Positions 1-9,286 of a stretch of 64,000 nt of DNA are shown piece after piece. The first letter of the stretch is position 1. Every line of letters starts with the position of its first letter. The position numbers and the translations under genes were made by a program. A model generated the notes under the pieces. That model was not told the DNA's origin, ran no database searches, and saw only the letters and a list, made by a program, of their open reading frames with translations. Origin of the DNA: DASUAS01 sp963809795 (GTDB lineage Bacteria; Actinomycetota; Acidimicrobiia; IMCC26256; DASPTH01); NCBI GenBank assembly GCA_963809795.1, contig CAWELN010000030.1, forward strand, positions 84,593-148,592, in the 5' to 3' direction.

Positions 1-24
1 GAAGCACCCGGGTGCGGCGGTCGG

Positions 25-75
25 GCCGGCTTGCATCGAGCCCGCGACCTCGCCCTCGTCAGGGACACTAGAGGG
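25..75 (-). pseudogene. degenerate tRNA-like remnant
   Basis: On the minus strand this stretch resembles the T-arm, variable region and anticodon arm of the tRNA-Ile gene about 150 bases away. The blocks GCGACCTC, ATCGA and TCAGGGA are shared in the same order and spacing. The T-stem is badly paired and no acceptor or D-arm partner can be assembled, so it cannot be a working tRNA. It may be a decayed duplicate or the relic of a second tRNA; many bacteria have tRNA-Ala beside tRNA-Ile here. The similarity is seen directly; the origin is inferred. Confidence 0.3.
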
Positions 76-174
76 TGCCGGGACGGGCACGGACGCCCGG
101 CGGGCCATACCTGGCGCAGCACCCGTAGCTCGTGGCGCGTGGCGCGTCGGGCCTCCGACCAGGGCCACCGTGGG

Positions 175-248
175 TGGGGCTAGCTGGAATCGAACCAGCG
201 ACCTCATCCTTATCAGGGATGCGCTCTAACCGACTGAGCTATAGCCCC
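175..248 (-). tRNA. tRNA-Ile (anticodon GAT)
   Basis: Read on the minus strand, a complete 74-nt cloverleaf is visible. The acceptor strands GGGGCTA and TAGCCCC pair fully. The D-arm is AGCTCAGTCGGTTAGAGC, the anticodon loop is CTGATAA with anticodon GAT, and the T-arm contains GGTTCGATTCC. The CCA end is not encoded: the discriminator A is followed by CCC. A tRNA-Ile downstream of gyrA and a DUF3566 gene is the usual actinobacterial arrangement. Confidence 0.95.
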
Positions 249-294
249 GGCGAGCCGATGAGAGTAGCAAAGGCCCGCCGCTCCGAGCCCGTGA

Positions 295-828
295 CTACAA
301 CGCGGATTCGTCCTCGGAGATGGTGAGCTCGATGCCGCCGAAGAGCTCGGCGAAGACGTTGTAGAACGCCGCCGCGATCACCGTGATGACGATCTGCAGC
401 ACGACGATGACGGCCGACACGAGCAGCGCGCCGCGCAGGATCTCCCCGTCGAGGAAGGTGAAGTTCTTGGTCTGGAGGAGATCGCCCATGAACTTCTCGA
501 CGCTGTGGATCACGCCGGCGGCGTCGGCGATCGCCCAGAGCGCGACCAGCGCCACCATGGTGACGGCCATGCCGCAGATGTAGAAGCACACCGAGATCTT
601 CAGCACCGACCAGAGGTCGACCCGGTGGATGGTCTGGCGGTAGCGGCGCTCGGTCTCGGCGACCGGCAGTGCTCGGCCCGCGGGTGCCGCCGTGGCGGCG
701 GGCGGCGGCGGAGCCGTCGCCTCCTTCCCGTCGAGGGGACGGGCGGCGGACGCCGGGACCCGCGCGGGGTCGCGCGGCGGCGGGCGGACGGCCGTCTCCG
801 GCCCGATGTCGTCGGCCACGCTCCCCAT
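295..828 (-). CDS. DUF3566 membrane protein downstream of gyrA
   Basis: A 177-residue protein. The first ~75 residues are Pro/Ala/Arg-rich and probably disordered. The remainder carries the DUF3566 domain with two hydrophobic stretches, one around residues 95-120 and one near residues 145-165, so it is probably an inner-membrane protein. It starts five bases after the gyrA stop and is almost certainly co-transcribed with gyrA. This family sits after gyrA in most Actinobacteria, but its function is not established. The ATG at 828 is used; no alternative start is better placed. Confidence 0.85.
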   Translation of the reverse strand: MGSVADDIGPETAVRPPPRDPARVPASAARPLDGKEATAPPPPAATAAPAGRALPVAETERRYRQTIHRVDLWSVLKISVCFYICGMAVTMVALVALWAIADAAGVIHSVEKFMGDLLQTKNFTFLDGEILRGALLVSAVIVVLQIVITVIAAAFYNVFAELFGGIELTISEDESAL

Positions 829-833
829 CGGTC

Positions 834-3800
834 TCAGGTGTCCTCTCCGGCCACGGTCTCGGCCTCCAGCACCGGGGCCACTGCACTCACCGTTTCGCCG
901 GCTTCCAGCCGCGCGACCCGTACCCCGGTGGCGTCCCGACCTTGCGCCGAGATCTCCTTGGCCTCCATGCGGATGATATTTCCACCCGAGGAGAAAACGA
1001 GTATCTCATCCGTGGGGCTGACGGTGAACGCGGCCACCACGGCACCCCGGGAGGCGGTGATCTTCATACCCCGCACCCCCTGCCCGCCACGCCCCTGACG
1101 GTTGAACGCGTCGAGCTTGGTCCGCTTCCCGTGGCCGCTGGAGCTCACGAAGAGCATGACCGCGCCGTCCCGGGCCACCGCGCACCCCACCACGGCGTCC
1201 TCGTCGTTCTTGAGCTTCATGCCCCGCACGCCGGCCGTCGCCCGGCCCATGGCCCGGACGTCGTCTTCGGAGAACCGGATGGTCATCCCACCCCGCGACA
1301 CCATGAAGATGTCGTCCTCACCGCTGGTCTGCACCACTTTGACCAACTCGTCACCGGGCTGGAGGTTGATGGCGATGAGTCCGTTGCGCGCCAGTGGCGA
1401 GTCGTACTCCTGCATCTTGGTCTTCTTGACGACGCCGTTCTTGGTGGCGAAGAACAGGAACGAACCGTCCTCGTAGGTGCGGGTGTCGATCACGGCCTGG
1501 ATCCGCTCGTCGGCTTCGAGCGGCAGCAGGTTGACCAACGCGGTGCCGCGTGCGGTCCGCTCCTTCATCGGGATCTCGTGCGCGCGCAGTCGATACGACT
1601 TCCCACGGTTCGAGAAGAACAACAGGTAGGAGTGCGCGGTCGTGGTGAGCAGATGGGCGACGAAGTCCTCGTCGCGCAGGTTGCCGCCCCGCACCCCTCG
1701 CCCACCGCGCCCCTGCCGGCGGAAGGCGTCGGCGGCGACGGTCTTGATGTAGCCCTTGCTCGAGAGCACGACGATGACCTCTTCGTCGTCGATGAGATCG
1801 AGCACGTCGAGGTCGCCGACGTCGACGGTGAGCTCGGTACGCCGCTCGTCGGCGTACTTGTCGCGCACCTCGGCCAGCTCGTCCTTGATCACCGCGGCGA
1901 GCTTGGCCGGGCTGTCGAGGATCGACTGCAGCTCGGCGATGGTGGCGCGCAGCTCCTCGAGCTCTTCGCGGAGCTTCTGACCCTCGAGCTGGGTCAGGCG
2001 GCGCAGCTGCATGTCGAGGATGTAGTTGGCCTGGATCTCCGTGAACTCGAACGGCGCCGCCATCAGGCCGGTGCGGGCGGTCTCGACGTCCTCGGCCCCC
2101 CGGATCAGGGCGATGATGGCGTCGATCATGTCGAGCGCCTTCACCAGGCCCTCGACGATGTGCTCCCGCTCCTTGGCCTTGCGCAGGCGGAACTCGGTGC
2201 GCCGCTGGATGATCTCCTTCTGGTGGTCGACGTAGACCGCCAGTGCCGTCCTCAGGTCGAGCAGCTTGGGCACGTTGTCGACCAGTGCGAGCATGTGCAC
2301 CGGGAAATTGGTCTGCATCGGCGTGTGCTTGTAGAGCTGGTTCAGCACCACCTGGGCGTTGGCGTCGCGCTTGAGCTCGATGACGAGGCGGGTGGTGTCA
2401 CCGGACGACTCGTTGCGCACGTCGCGGATGCCCTCGATCTTGCGGTCGTTCACGAGCTCGGCGATCTTCTGGCCGATCACCTCGACCGACGTCTGGTACG
2501 GCACCTCGGTCACCGCGATGCGGAGGTCGCCCCTGCGGGTCTCCTCCACCTCGGCGACGGCCCGCATCTTGATCGAGCCGCGCCCGGTCGTGTAGGCGTC
2601 GTGGATCCCGCTGCGCCCGAGGATCAACGCGCCGGACGGGAAGTCGGGGCCCCGCACGAACTGCATGAGGTCCTGGTTGGTGGCCTCGGGGTTGTCGAGC
2701 AGGTGCTGCACCGCGTCGATCACCTCCCCGAGGTTGTGCGGCGGGATGTTCGTCGCCATACCGACGGCGATCCCGCCTCCTCCGTTGACCAGGAGGTTGG
2801 GAAATCTCGCCGGGAGCACGACCGGCTCGACGGTGTTGCCGTCGTAGGTCGGCGTGAAGTCGACGGTGTCTTCGTCGATCTCGCCCAGCAACTGCATCGC
2901 CAGCGGCGCCAGCCGCGACTCGGTGTTGTGGTTGACGAACCCCGCGGCGAGGAAGGCGTGGTCGTCGGAGTCGACCCGGACGGAGTACACGGGCTGCACG
3001 CCGGCGTCGGAGACCGACTCCACCGTGGCGAAGTACCACCCGCTCGACACCAAGGGCGCGATCACACGCCGCACCTCCCACGAAGGGACGCGGGCCATGA
3101 TCTCGGGGCCGCGCCGCTCCCAGTCGTGGACGCGGTCGAAGCTGTGCTTCTCGAGCCACTTCTTGTCTTTGCCCCGGGCCCCGCTCTCGGACCTGACGTA
3201 CTCCGCCAGGAACGGGATGCGGTCGGTGTCGTTGGTGGAGAGCGAGGCAGGGATGCCATCGAGGATCCGCGCGAGCTTCTCCTGCTTCGCCCCCCAGAAC
3301 CCCACGTTGCGCTCGAAGAGCCTGGCGTCGTGCCGGTTGCCGATCACCAGCTTGATCTCGCCGTTGGCGTACTCGGCCCGGCGGCACACGACGCCGAACT
3401 CCAGGAGCAGGTCCTGCACGTCACGGGCCAGCTGCGCGCTCCGCGTGGAGTACGAGATCTGGATCGTGTTCTTGCCGAGATACGACACACAGCCGTCGCC
3501 CTCGAACAGCGCCTGGAGGAAGGCGCGCTTCACATCGGCCTGCGACCGCCACACGAACTCGGGGATGCACTTCTCCGCGCTCTTGCGACCGGTCAGCTCG
3601 GCGAGCGGGCCGGCCGACCACCGGGTGACGTCCTGGACGTCGAGCTCGTGCAGCGTCCGGCCCGTCGGCAACGGTCGGCGCGACACGTAGCGCGTGCCGC
3701 CGACGACGCCGTCGTACGCATCGACCACGGCATCGAAGAACGTGCGGTCGGTGTTGTTGAACCCGGCGCGTCCGGACGAGGCGAACCCTTCCGCCACCCA

Positions 3801-4569
3801 GGCGCCGGCGAGGAACGCGGCGTCGAGCTCGGTCCGGGGTCGGGTCGCCGAGGTCGTCGCCGACGTGGCGGGACACGATCACCCGCGTGCCGGGCCGTAT
3901 CTCGTCGAGCAGCTTCCACTGGAGCATCGGCACCCCGGCGACCTGCTCCACGCAGAGCACCGGGTGGTTGTGCGTACCGGTGACCTCGAAGCCCTCGCGC
4001 GTGCGCAGCCGCAGCGTCGGGTGGTCGCCGCTGTGGAAGAACTTGGTGGCCCGGACCGCGTTGCCCTCGCGGTCGAGCACCTTGAGATCGATGTCGACCT
4101 CCGAGTTCGGTGCCGCGTCCGCGAGCTCACCGACCAATCGGGTGGTCCCGTCCGCCATGCGCACCCGCGCTTGATACGTCAAGCAGTACCTCATTGCCGC
4201 CGGCCGGTCGTTGGGGTCGGGGGTGCCGAAGTTCCCGTGGCCGTCGATGAGCGGGTAGCGCAGCGAGAAGTCCTGGGCCATGCGCGCCAGCGCGTCGTAG
4301 ATCGCGGTGTCGCCGTGCGGGTGGAACTTGCCCATGACGTCGCCGACCGCGGCCGCGCTCTTCTGGTGCTTGCGGTCCGGCCGCAGCCCGCCGGCGTACA
4401 TCCCGTACAGGATCCGCCGGTGGACGGGCTTCAGGCCGTCGCGCGCGTCGGGCAGGGCGCGCGCGGTGATGACCGACATGGCGTAGTCCAGGAAGGAGCG
4501 TTCCATCTCCTCCTGGATCTCGATCGGTTCGATGTTGGGTTCGAGCGTGGGCTGGGTGCCGTCGGGCAC
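834..4569 (-). CDS. gyrA: DNA gyrase subunit A, interrupted by an intein
   Basis: Catalytic breakage-reunion subunit of DNA gyrase, which introduces negative supercoils with GyrB. The N-extein (residues 1-128) holds the quinolone-resistance region around [10 protein letters not shown] and ends at the catalytic tyrosine of AAMRY. The C-extein resumes with [10 protein letters not shown] and runs through the coiled tower to the C-terminal beta-pinwheel, with repeated [13 protein letters not shown] motifs. After splicing the product would be about 824 residues, normal for the family. The 420-codon insert is an intein (separate entry). A single extra base inside the intein near 3800-3845 breaks the frame, so the DNA as given encodes a truncated protein. 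As gyrA is essential, a consensus error is likely. The gene lies 38 bases after gyrB. Confidence 0.95.
2925..4185 (-). other. GyrA intein with LAGLIDADG homing endonuclease
   Basis: In-frame protein insert that should excise itself from GyrA. It begins with Cys ([10 protein letters not shown], splicing block A) directly after the active-site Tyr. Block B (GTHNHPVL) is at about intein residue 70. It ends with the block F/G region [12 protein letters not shown], followed by Thr as first C-extein residue: Cys1, penultimate His, terminal Asn and +1 Thr are all present. Between the splicing halves are two dodecapeptide-like motifs, [11 protein letters not shown] and [10 protein letters not shown], typical of LAGLIDADG endonucleases, each keeping an acidic residue. 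Mycobacterial GyrA inteins occupy the same site. Length is 1261 nt (420 codons plus one base); the extra base lies just before the first endonuclease motif. Confidence 0.92.
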
Positions 4570-4607
4570 GCAACCACCTCCTCAGCGGTACAGCAGTGGC
4601 AGGACGA

Positions 4608-6509
4608 TCAGATGTCGAGGAAGCGCACGTCTTTCGCGTTCTCCTGGATGAAGCCCTTGCGCGACTCGACGTCGTCGCCCATGAGCCGGGAGAACACGTC
4701 GTCGGCGATGGCGGCGTCCTCGACCGACACCTGCAGCAACGAGCGGGTCGCGGGATCCATCGTGGTGGCCCCGAGCTCCTGCCAGTCCATCTCACCGAGG
4801 CCCTTGAACCGGCTGACCTCGATCTTGCGGTTGGGGTGCTCGGCCTCGAAGGCGCGCAGCGCGGCGTCGTCCTTCAGGTAGTTGCGCTCCTTGCCGATGT
4901 CGGCACGGAACAACGGTGGCTGCGCGATGTACACGTGCCCGTTCCGGACGATCTCGGGGAACTGGCGGTAGAAGAACGTCAACAGCAGCGTGCGGATGTG
5001 CGAGCCGTCGACGTCGGCGTCGGTCATCAGCACGATCTTGTGGTAGCGCAGCCGGGCGAGGTCGAACTCCTCGCCGATGCCGGTACCGACCGCGGTGATG
5101 AGGGCCTGGATCTCCTCGTTCTTCAACGTGCGGTCGAGGCGCGCCCGCTCGATGTTGAGGATCTTCCCCCGGATCGGGAGGATGGCCTGGAACTCGGGGT
5201 TGCGGGCGCGCTTGGCCGGGCCGCCGGCGCTGTCGCCCTCGACGATGAACAGCTCGCACAGGGCGGAGTCCTTCGACGAGCAGTCGGCGAGCTTGCCCGG
5301 CATGGCCGACGACTCCAGCAGCGACTTGCGCCGCGTGAGGTCACGTGCCTGGCGCGCCGCCACCCGGGCCTTGGCGGCCTGGTTGGCCTTGCCCACCGCC
5401 TGGCGGGCCTCGCTCGGGTGCTCCTCCAGCCAGTCGGCCAGCTTCTCGTTGGTGGCCTTCTCCACCAGCGAGCGCATCTCGGTGTTGCCGAGCTTGGCCT
5501 TGGTCTGACCCTCGAACTGCGGGTTGCGCAGCTTCACCGACACGATGGCGGTGAGGCCCTCCCGGATGTCCTCACCGAGGAGGTTCGGGTCCTTCTCCTT
5601 GATGAAGTTCTTGGCCTTGGCGTAGCGGTTCACCACGTTGGTGAGGGCCTTCTTGAAGCCCTCCTCGTGCATGCCGCCCTCGGTGGTGGCGATGTTGTTG
5701 GCGAACGAGTGGATGCCCTCGTAGAACCCGGTGTTCCACTGCATGGCGACGTCGACCTCGTAGTCGTCGCCGCTCTCCGTGTAGGCGATCACCCGCTTGA
5801 ACAGCGGCTCCTTCGAGGCGTTGAGGTGCTTCACGAAGTCGCTGATGCCCCCGTTGAACCTGAACTCCTGGGCCAGCACCGGCTCGACGCGCTCGTCGCG
5901 GAAGCGGATCTCCAGGCCCTTGTTCAGGAACGCCATCTCGCGCAGGCGCTCGATCAGGGTCTGGGCCCGGAAGTCGGTCTCTTCGAAGATGCTCTCGTCG
6001 GGCCAGAACGTGATGGTCGTGCCGTGCTTCTTCGACGAGCCGACCTTGGTGAGCTTGTCCTGCGGCTTCCCGCCCTTGGCGAAGTGCTGCACCCACTTGC
6101 CGCCGTCGCGGTGGATCTCGACGTCGAGACGGCTGGAGAGCGCGTTCACGACCGAAGCACCGACGCCGTGGAGGCCGCCGGAGATCTTGTAGCCCTCGCC
6201 ACCGAACTTCCCGCCCGCGTGCAGCACGGTCATGATGACCTCGGCCGCCGACTTGCCCTTGTACTCAGGGTGGTTGTCGACCGGCATCCCGCGACCGTCG
6301 TCGGCCACACGGCAGCCGCCGTCGGCCAGGAGGGTCACGTCGATGCGGGTGCAGTACCCGGCCATCGCCTCGTCGACCGAGTTGTCGACGATCTCGTAGA
6401 CCAGGTGGTGGAGGCCCGTGGGGCCGGTGGATCCGATGTACATCCCGGGCCGTTGCCGGACCGGTTCGAGACCCTTGAGAACGGTGATGTCCTTGGCGGC
6501 ATACGCCAC
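4608..6509 (-). CDS. gyrB: DNA gyrase subunit B
   Basis: ATPase and TOPRIM subunit of gyrase, 633 residues, typical for the short actinobacterial form. The GHKL ATPase motifs are seen as YEIVDNSVDEA, DDGRGMPV and GGLHGVGASVVNALS. The TOPRIM domain has FIVEGDSAGG and the metal-binding DADVDGSHI. The C-terminal FKGLGEM segment contacts GyrA. The start ATG gives the expected N-terminus, leading into LKGLEPVRQRPGMYIG. It lies upstream of gyrA in the same direction, with a palindromic possible operator about 100 bases upstream. Confidence 0.97.
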   Translation of the reverse strand: MAYAAKDITVLKGLEPVRQRPGMYIGSTGPTGLHHLVYEIVDNSVDEAMAGYCTRIDVTLLADGGCRVADDGRGMPVDNHPEYKGKSAAEVIMTVLHAGGKFGGEGYKISGGLHGVGASVVNALSSRLDVEIHRDGGKWVQHFAKGGKPQDKLTKVGSSKKHGTTITFWPDESIFEETDFRAQTLIERLREMAFLNKGLEIRFRDERVEPVLAQEFRFNGGISDFVKHLNASKEPLFKRVIAYTESGDDYEVDVAMQWNTGFYEGIHSFANNIATTEGGMHEEGFKKALTNVVNRYAKAKNFIKEKDPNLLGEDIREGLTAIVSVKLRNPQFEGQTKAKLGNTEMRSLVEKATNEKLADWLEEHPSEARQAVGKANQAAKARVAARQARDLTRRKSLLESSAMPGKLADCSSKDSALCELFIVEGDSAGGPAKRARNPEFQAILPIRGKILNIERARLDRTLKNEEIQALITAVGTGIGEEFDLARLRYHKIVLMTDADVDGSHIRTLLLTFFYRQFPEIVRNGHVYIAQPPLFRADIGKERNYLKDDAALRAFEAEHPNRKIEVSRFKGLGEMDWQELGATTMDPATRSLLQVSVEDAAIADDVFSRLMGDDVESRKGFIQENAKDVRFLDI

Positions 6510-6609
6510 GCGCGCGTACCTCGTTCACTCTCCGACCGGAGGCCGGACGGACGGTTGGGGGGAGGGGTGTCCGACCGGGTCCGAAAACCGGCAAAACCGC
6601 AGGTCAGAG

Positions 6610-6633
6610 CACTGAAAACTACTGTTCTCAGTG
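6610..6633. promoter_or_regulatory. imperfect palindrome upstream of gyrB, LexA-box-like
   Basis: The arms CACTGAAAAC and GTTCTCAGTG are complementary at nine of ten positions around a TACT centre. Read on the minus strand the core is GAAC-N4-GTTT, one base from the Gram-positive/actinobacterial LexA box GAAC-N4-GTTC. It lies about 100 bases upstream of the gyrB start and also between the dciA and gyrB genes, so it could instead be a weak transcription terminator. No run of T follows. Regulatory role is inferred. Confidence 0.35.
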
Positions 6634-6689
6634 TACCAGACGAGGGCCCCGAACCGGTGGTGTTCCGACCGATTTCGCGGCCCTTCGCG

Positions 6690-6995
6690 CTACCCCACGC
6701 GCACCCGCAACGAGGTCACCAGACCGGGGCCGACCACGGCCGTCGCCCGCTCCACGACCACGGTCTCGAGGTAGCGCAGCTGGGTTGCCCAGATGGGGTC
6801 GTCGACGGCCACCGTGAGGACACCGTCGCGCACCGACACCAGCCGTGCGTGGGCCGCGACGTCGTCGCCGACCACCTCGTGCCAGTGCGCGTCGAGGTCA
6901 CCGTGCGCGTTCCCGGGCGGCAGGCCGAGCTCCGAACCGATGGCGGCGAGCGCGTCGGCCAACCGCACCGGCTCGTCGTCGGCGTAGCGCGCCAC
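6690..6995 (-). CDS. dciA: DciA-family (DUF721) helicase-loading protein
   Basis: A 101-residue protein of the DUF721/DciA family, matching the short actinobacterial form encoded between recF and gyrB. The family pattern is visible in the middle (HWHEVVGDDVAAHA, then VSVRDGVLTVAVDDPIWATQL), i.e. the KH-like fold with the conserved W and the L..R.L segment. DciA proteins interact with the replicative helicase DnaB and are thought to load it where DnaC is absent; dnaB is in this same window. It lies 85 bases after recF, from which it is separated by a small repeat-bearing spacer. Confidence 0.85.
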   Translation of the reverse strand: MARYADDEPVRLADALAAIGSELGLPPGNAHGDLDAHWHEVVGDDVAAHARLVSVRDGVLTVAVDDPIWATQLRYLETVVVERATAVVGPGLVTSLRVRVG

Positions 6996-7005
6996 TCAGG
7001 CCTCC

Positions 7006-7077
7006 TTCACTGGGCGTTCGCGGCTCGCCGGGATACCCGGCTCGCGCACGCTCATGCCGCCTTCACTGGGCGTTCGC
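7006..7077. repeat. direct repeat plus REP-like palindrome between recF and dciA
   Basis: The 16-base sequence TTCACTGGGCGTTCGC occurs at 7006-7021 and again at 7062-7077. Between the copies, 7023-7046 is a 24-base hairpin-forming element (arms GCCGGG and CCCGGC around TA). The identical 24 bases occur inverted at 38453-38476, between ssb and rpsR. This is copy 1 of a small dispersed palindromic family (see findings). Confidence 0.7.
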
Positions 7078-7080
7078 CGC

Positions 7081-8181
7081 TCATGCCGCCTCTTCGACCC
7101 GGCCGGCGTCGACCCGCAGCGTGCGGTCGGCCGAGATGCCCCGCGGCACCGCGCCCGCCGTCGTGACCAACGTCTGTCCGGCATCGAGGTGGGCGACGAG
7201 CGCGACCGACCGCTGGTCGTCGAGCTCGCTGAAGACGTCGTCGAGCAACAACACCGGTGAGCTGCCGGTGAGCTCGGCACACAGGCGGTGCCCACCCAAC
7301 CGCAGCGCGAGCGCGAGCGTCCGCTGCTCCCCCTGCGACGCGTGCGTGCGACTCTCGAGCCCCCCGACGAGCAGACGCCACTCGTCCCGGTGCGGGCCCA
7401 CCAGGGTGAGCCCCCGGTCGACCTCGGCCCGCCGGTGGGACGCGAACGCGTCGAGCAGCGCCTGATCGAGGGCGCCATCGAGCCCGTCGGCGGCCCACTC
7501 GGCTTCGTAGGACGTGGTGATCGGGGTGCGGGCGCCCGCCAGCTCGGCGTAGGCCTCGGCCACCGCCGGGACCAGCCGTTCGAGGAGCTTCAGCCGGCCC
7601 CGCGCCAGCTCCGCGCCCGCCGCCGCGAGCTGGAGGTCGAACACCTCCAGCGTGCTGACGGCGTCGTCGCCCCGCAGGCCGCCCCGCAGCAAGGCGTTGC
7701 GCTGCTTCAGGACCCGCTCGTAGTCACTCCGGGCCGCTTCGTAGCGGGGCGAGATGGCCACGAGGAGGTCGTCGAGGTAGTCGCGCCGCCCGGCGGGGCC
7801 GCCCTTCACCAGCTGCAGGTCGTCGGGGGCGAACACCGTGACCCGCATGAGGCCCAGCAGGTCGCGGGCGCGCTGGAGCGGATGGCGGTTGAGCTGCACC
7901 CGGTTGCGGCCCGCGGCCCGGATCTCGGCCTCCAACAGCTGCACCCGGGCGCCGTCGACCACCTCCGCCCGCAGGACCGCGGCCTCGGCGCCGGTGCGCA
8001 CCAACGCGGCGTCGGCGACGCCCCGGAACGACTTCCCGGTGGCGGCCCAGCCCACCGCCTCGAGCAGGCTGGTCTTCCCCTGGGCGTTGGCCCCGGAGAT
8101 CACGGTCACGCCGGAGGGGAACCGGAGCGTGGCCTCCTCGTAGCAGCGGAAGTCGGTCAGCCAGAGCGACGCCAGGTACAC
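7081..8181 (-). CDS. recF: DNA replication/repair protein RecF
   Basis: SMC-like ATPase that helps load RecA at gapped DNA in the RecFOR pathway; 366 residues, the normal size. Walker A is GANAQGKTSLLEA near the N-terminus, the ABC-type signature is SQGEQRTLALALR, and Walker B is VLLLDDVFSELDD. It begins one base after the dnaN stop codon, so dnaN and recF are translationally coupled. Order dnaA-dnaN-recF-dciA-gyrB-gyrA is the standard actinobacterial one. Confidence 0.96.
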   Translation of the reverse strand: MYLASLWLTDFRCYEEATLRFPSGVTVISGANAQGKTSLLEAVGWAATGKSFRGVADAALVRTGAEAAVLRAEVVDGARVQLLEAEIRAAGRNRVQLNRHPLQRARDLLGLMRVTVFAPDDLQLVKGGPAGRRDYLDDLLVAISPRYEAARSDYERVLKQRNALLRGGLRGDDAVSTLEVFDLQLAAAGAELARGRLKLLERLVPAVAEAYAELAGARTPITTSYEAEWAADGLDGALDQALLDAFASHRRAEVDRGLTLVGPHRDEWRLLVGGLESRTHASQGEQRTLALALRLGGHRLCAELTGSSPVLLLDDVFSELDDQRSVALVAHLDAGQTLVTTAGAVPRGISADRTLRVDAGRVEEAA

Positions 8182-8182
8182 G

Positions 8183-9286
8183 TCACGCGATCCGCACCGG
8201 CATGAGCAGGTAGAGGAAGTCGGCCGAGTCGGTGGCCTTCATCACCGCCGGCTTGAGCGGGTCGATCGACTCGATCACGACCTCGTCGGACGCGGCGGCG
8301 TCGATGCCGTCGAGCAGGAACTGCGAGTTGAACGCCACCGTGAGGTCGGTGCCCTCGTACTTCGCCTCGACCGACTCGTGGGCCTCACCGACGTCCTGGG
8401 CGATCGCCGACAGCTCCAGGCCCTCCGCGGTCATGCCCAGGCGGATCGGGGCGGTGTCCTTGCTCTGACCGACCAGCCGCACGCGGTTGACCGCCGCCTG
8501 CAGGGAGTCACGCGACACGGTGAGCCGGTTCGGGTACCCGCTCGGGATGAGCTGCTGGTAGTTGGGGAAGTCGCCTTCGATCAGCCGGGTGGTGACCTCG
8601 GTGCCGCCGACGCGGAAGACGACCTCGCGCTCGCCCAGCACGACGTCGATGTCGCCCGTCTCGCCCGAGAGCAGCCGCTGCACCTCGCCCAGCCCCTTGG
8701 CCGCCACCAGGACCTTCTGGCCCTCCTCGAGCATGCTGACACCCTGCAGATCGCGCAGCGCCAACCGGTAGGAGTCGGTGGCCACGAGGCGCAGCCCGCC
8801 GGCGGAGGCGGTGAGGAGCACACCGGTGAGGATCGGGCGGGCGTCGTCACGGGACGCGCCGGGCACCACCTGGCGCAGCGCCTCGGCGAAGGCCGCGGCC
8901 TCGACCCGCACCCCGCCCTCACTCACCTCGGGCAGGCGCGGGAACTCGGCCGCCGACAGGGTGCGCAGGGTCGTGGCGAAGCGCCCCGCCTCGATCCGGG
9001 CGTCGTCGTCGGCCAGCTCCACCGACACGGTGTCGCCCTCGAGCTGGCGCACGATCTCGGAGAACAGCCGGGCCGGGACGACCGCGCTGCCCTCGCCGTC
9101 GGTGTCGGCCGGGGTCCGCACCCGGATCGTGAGCTCGAGGTCGGTGCCCACCAGCTCGAGCGATCCGGGCGTCAGCGTCACCCGCAGGCCCGACAGCACC
9201 GGCATCGCTCCGGTGCGCGAGGCCACGGCCCGCTGGGCGGTCGCCACGGCATCGGCGAGGGTGTCACGCTCGCAACGAAACTTCAC
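8183..9286 (-). CDS. dnaN: DNA polymerase III sliding clamp (beta subunit)
   Basis: Beta clamp, 367 residues, three tandem clamp domains. The N-terminus MKFRCERDTLADAV and the C-terminus ending in YLLMPVRIA are characteristic; the C-terminal MPVR motif contributes to the partner-binding pocket. It confers processivity on PolIII and would be the docking partner of the clamp-binding tail of NucS encoded at 51.4-52.1 kb. It starts 205 bases downstream of dnaA, across a spacer with a DnaA box. Confidence 0.97.
   Translation of the reverse strand: MKFRCERDTLADAVATAQRAVASRTGAMPVLSGLRVTLTPGSLELVGTDLELTIRVRTPADTDGEGSAVVPARLFSEIVRQLEGDTVSVELADDDARIEAGRFATTLRTLSAAEFPRLPEVSEGGVRVEAAAFAEALRQVVPGASRDDARPILTGVLLTASAGGLRLVATDSYRLALRDLQGVSMLEEGQKVLVAAKGLGEVQRLLSGETGDIDVVLGEREVVFRVGGTEVTTRLIEGDFPNYQQLIPSGYPNRLTVSRDSLQAAVNRVRLVGQSKDTAPIRLGMTAEGLELSAIAQDVGEAHESVEAKYEGTDLTVAFNSQFLLDGIDAAASDEVVIESIDPLKPAVMKATDSADFLYLLMPVRIA

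Noticed and set aside
669..3983. Long open frame antisense to gyrA
   Set aside because: It mirrors the gyrA codons on the other strand, gives low-complexity His/Asp/Leu-rich protein with no family, and is expected by chance in GC-rich DNA.
4596..7166. Long open frame antisense to gyrB and dciA
   Set aside because: Composition is that of a shadow frame, and it spans two clear genes on the opposite strand.
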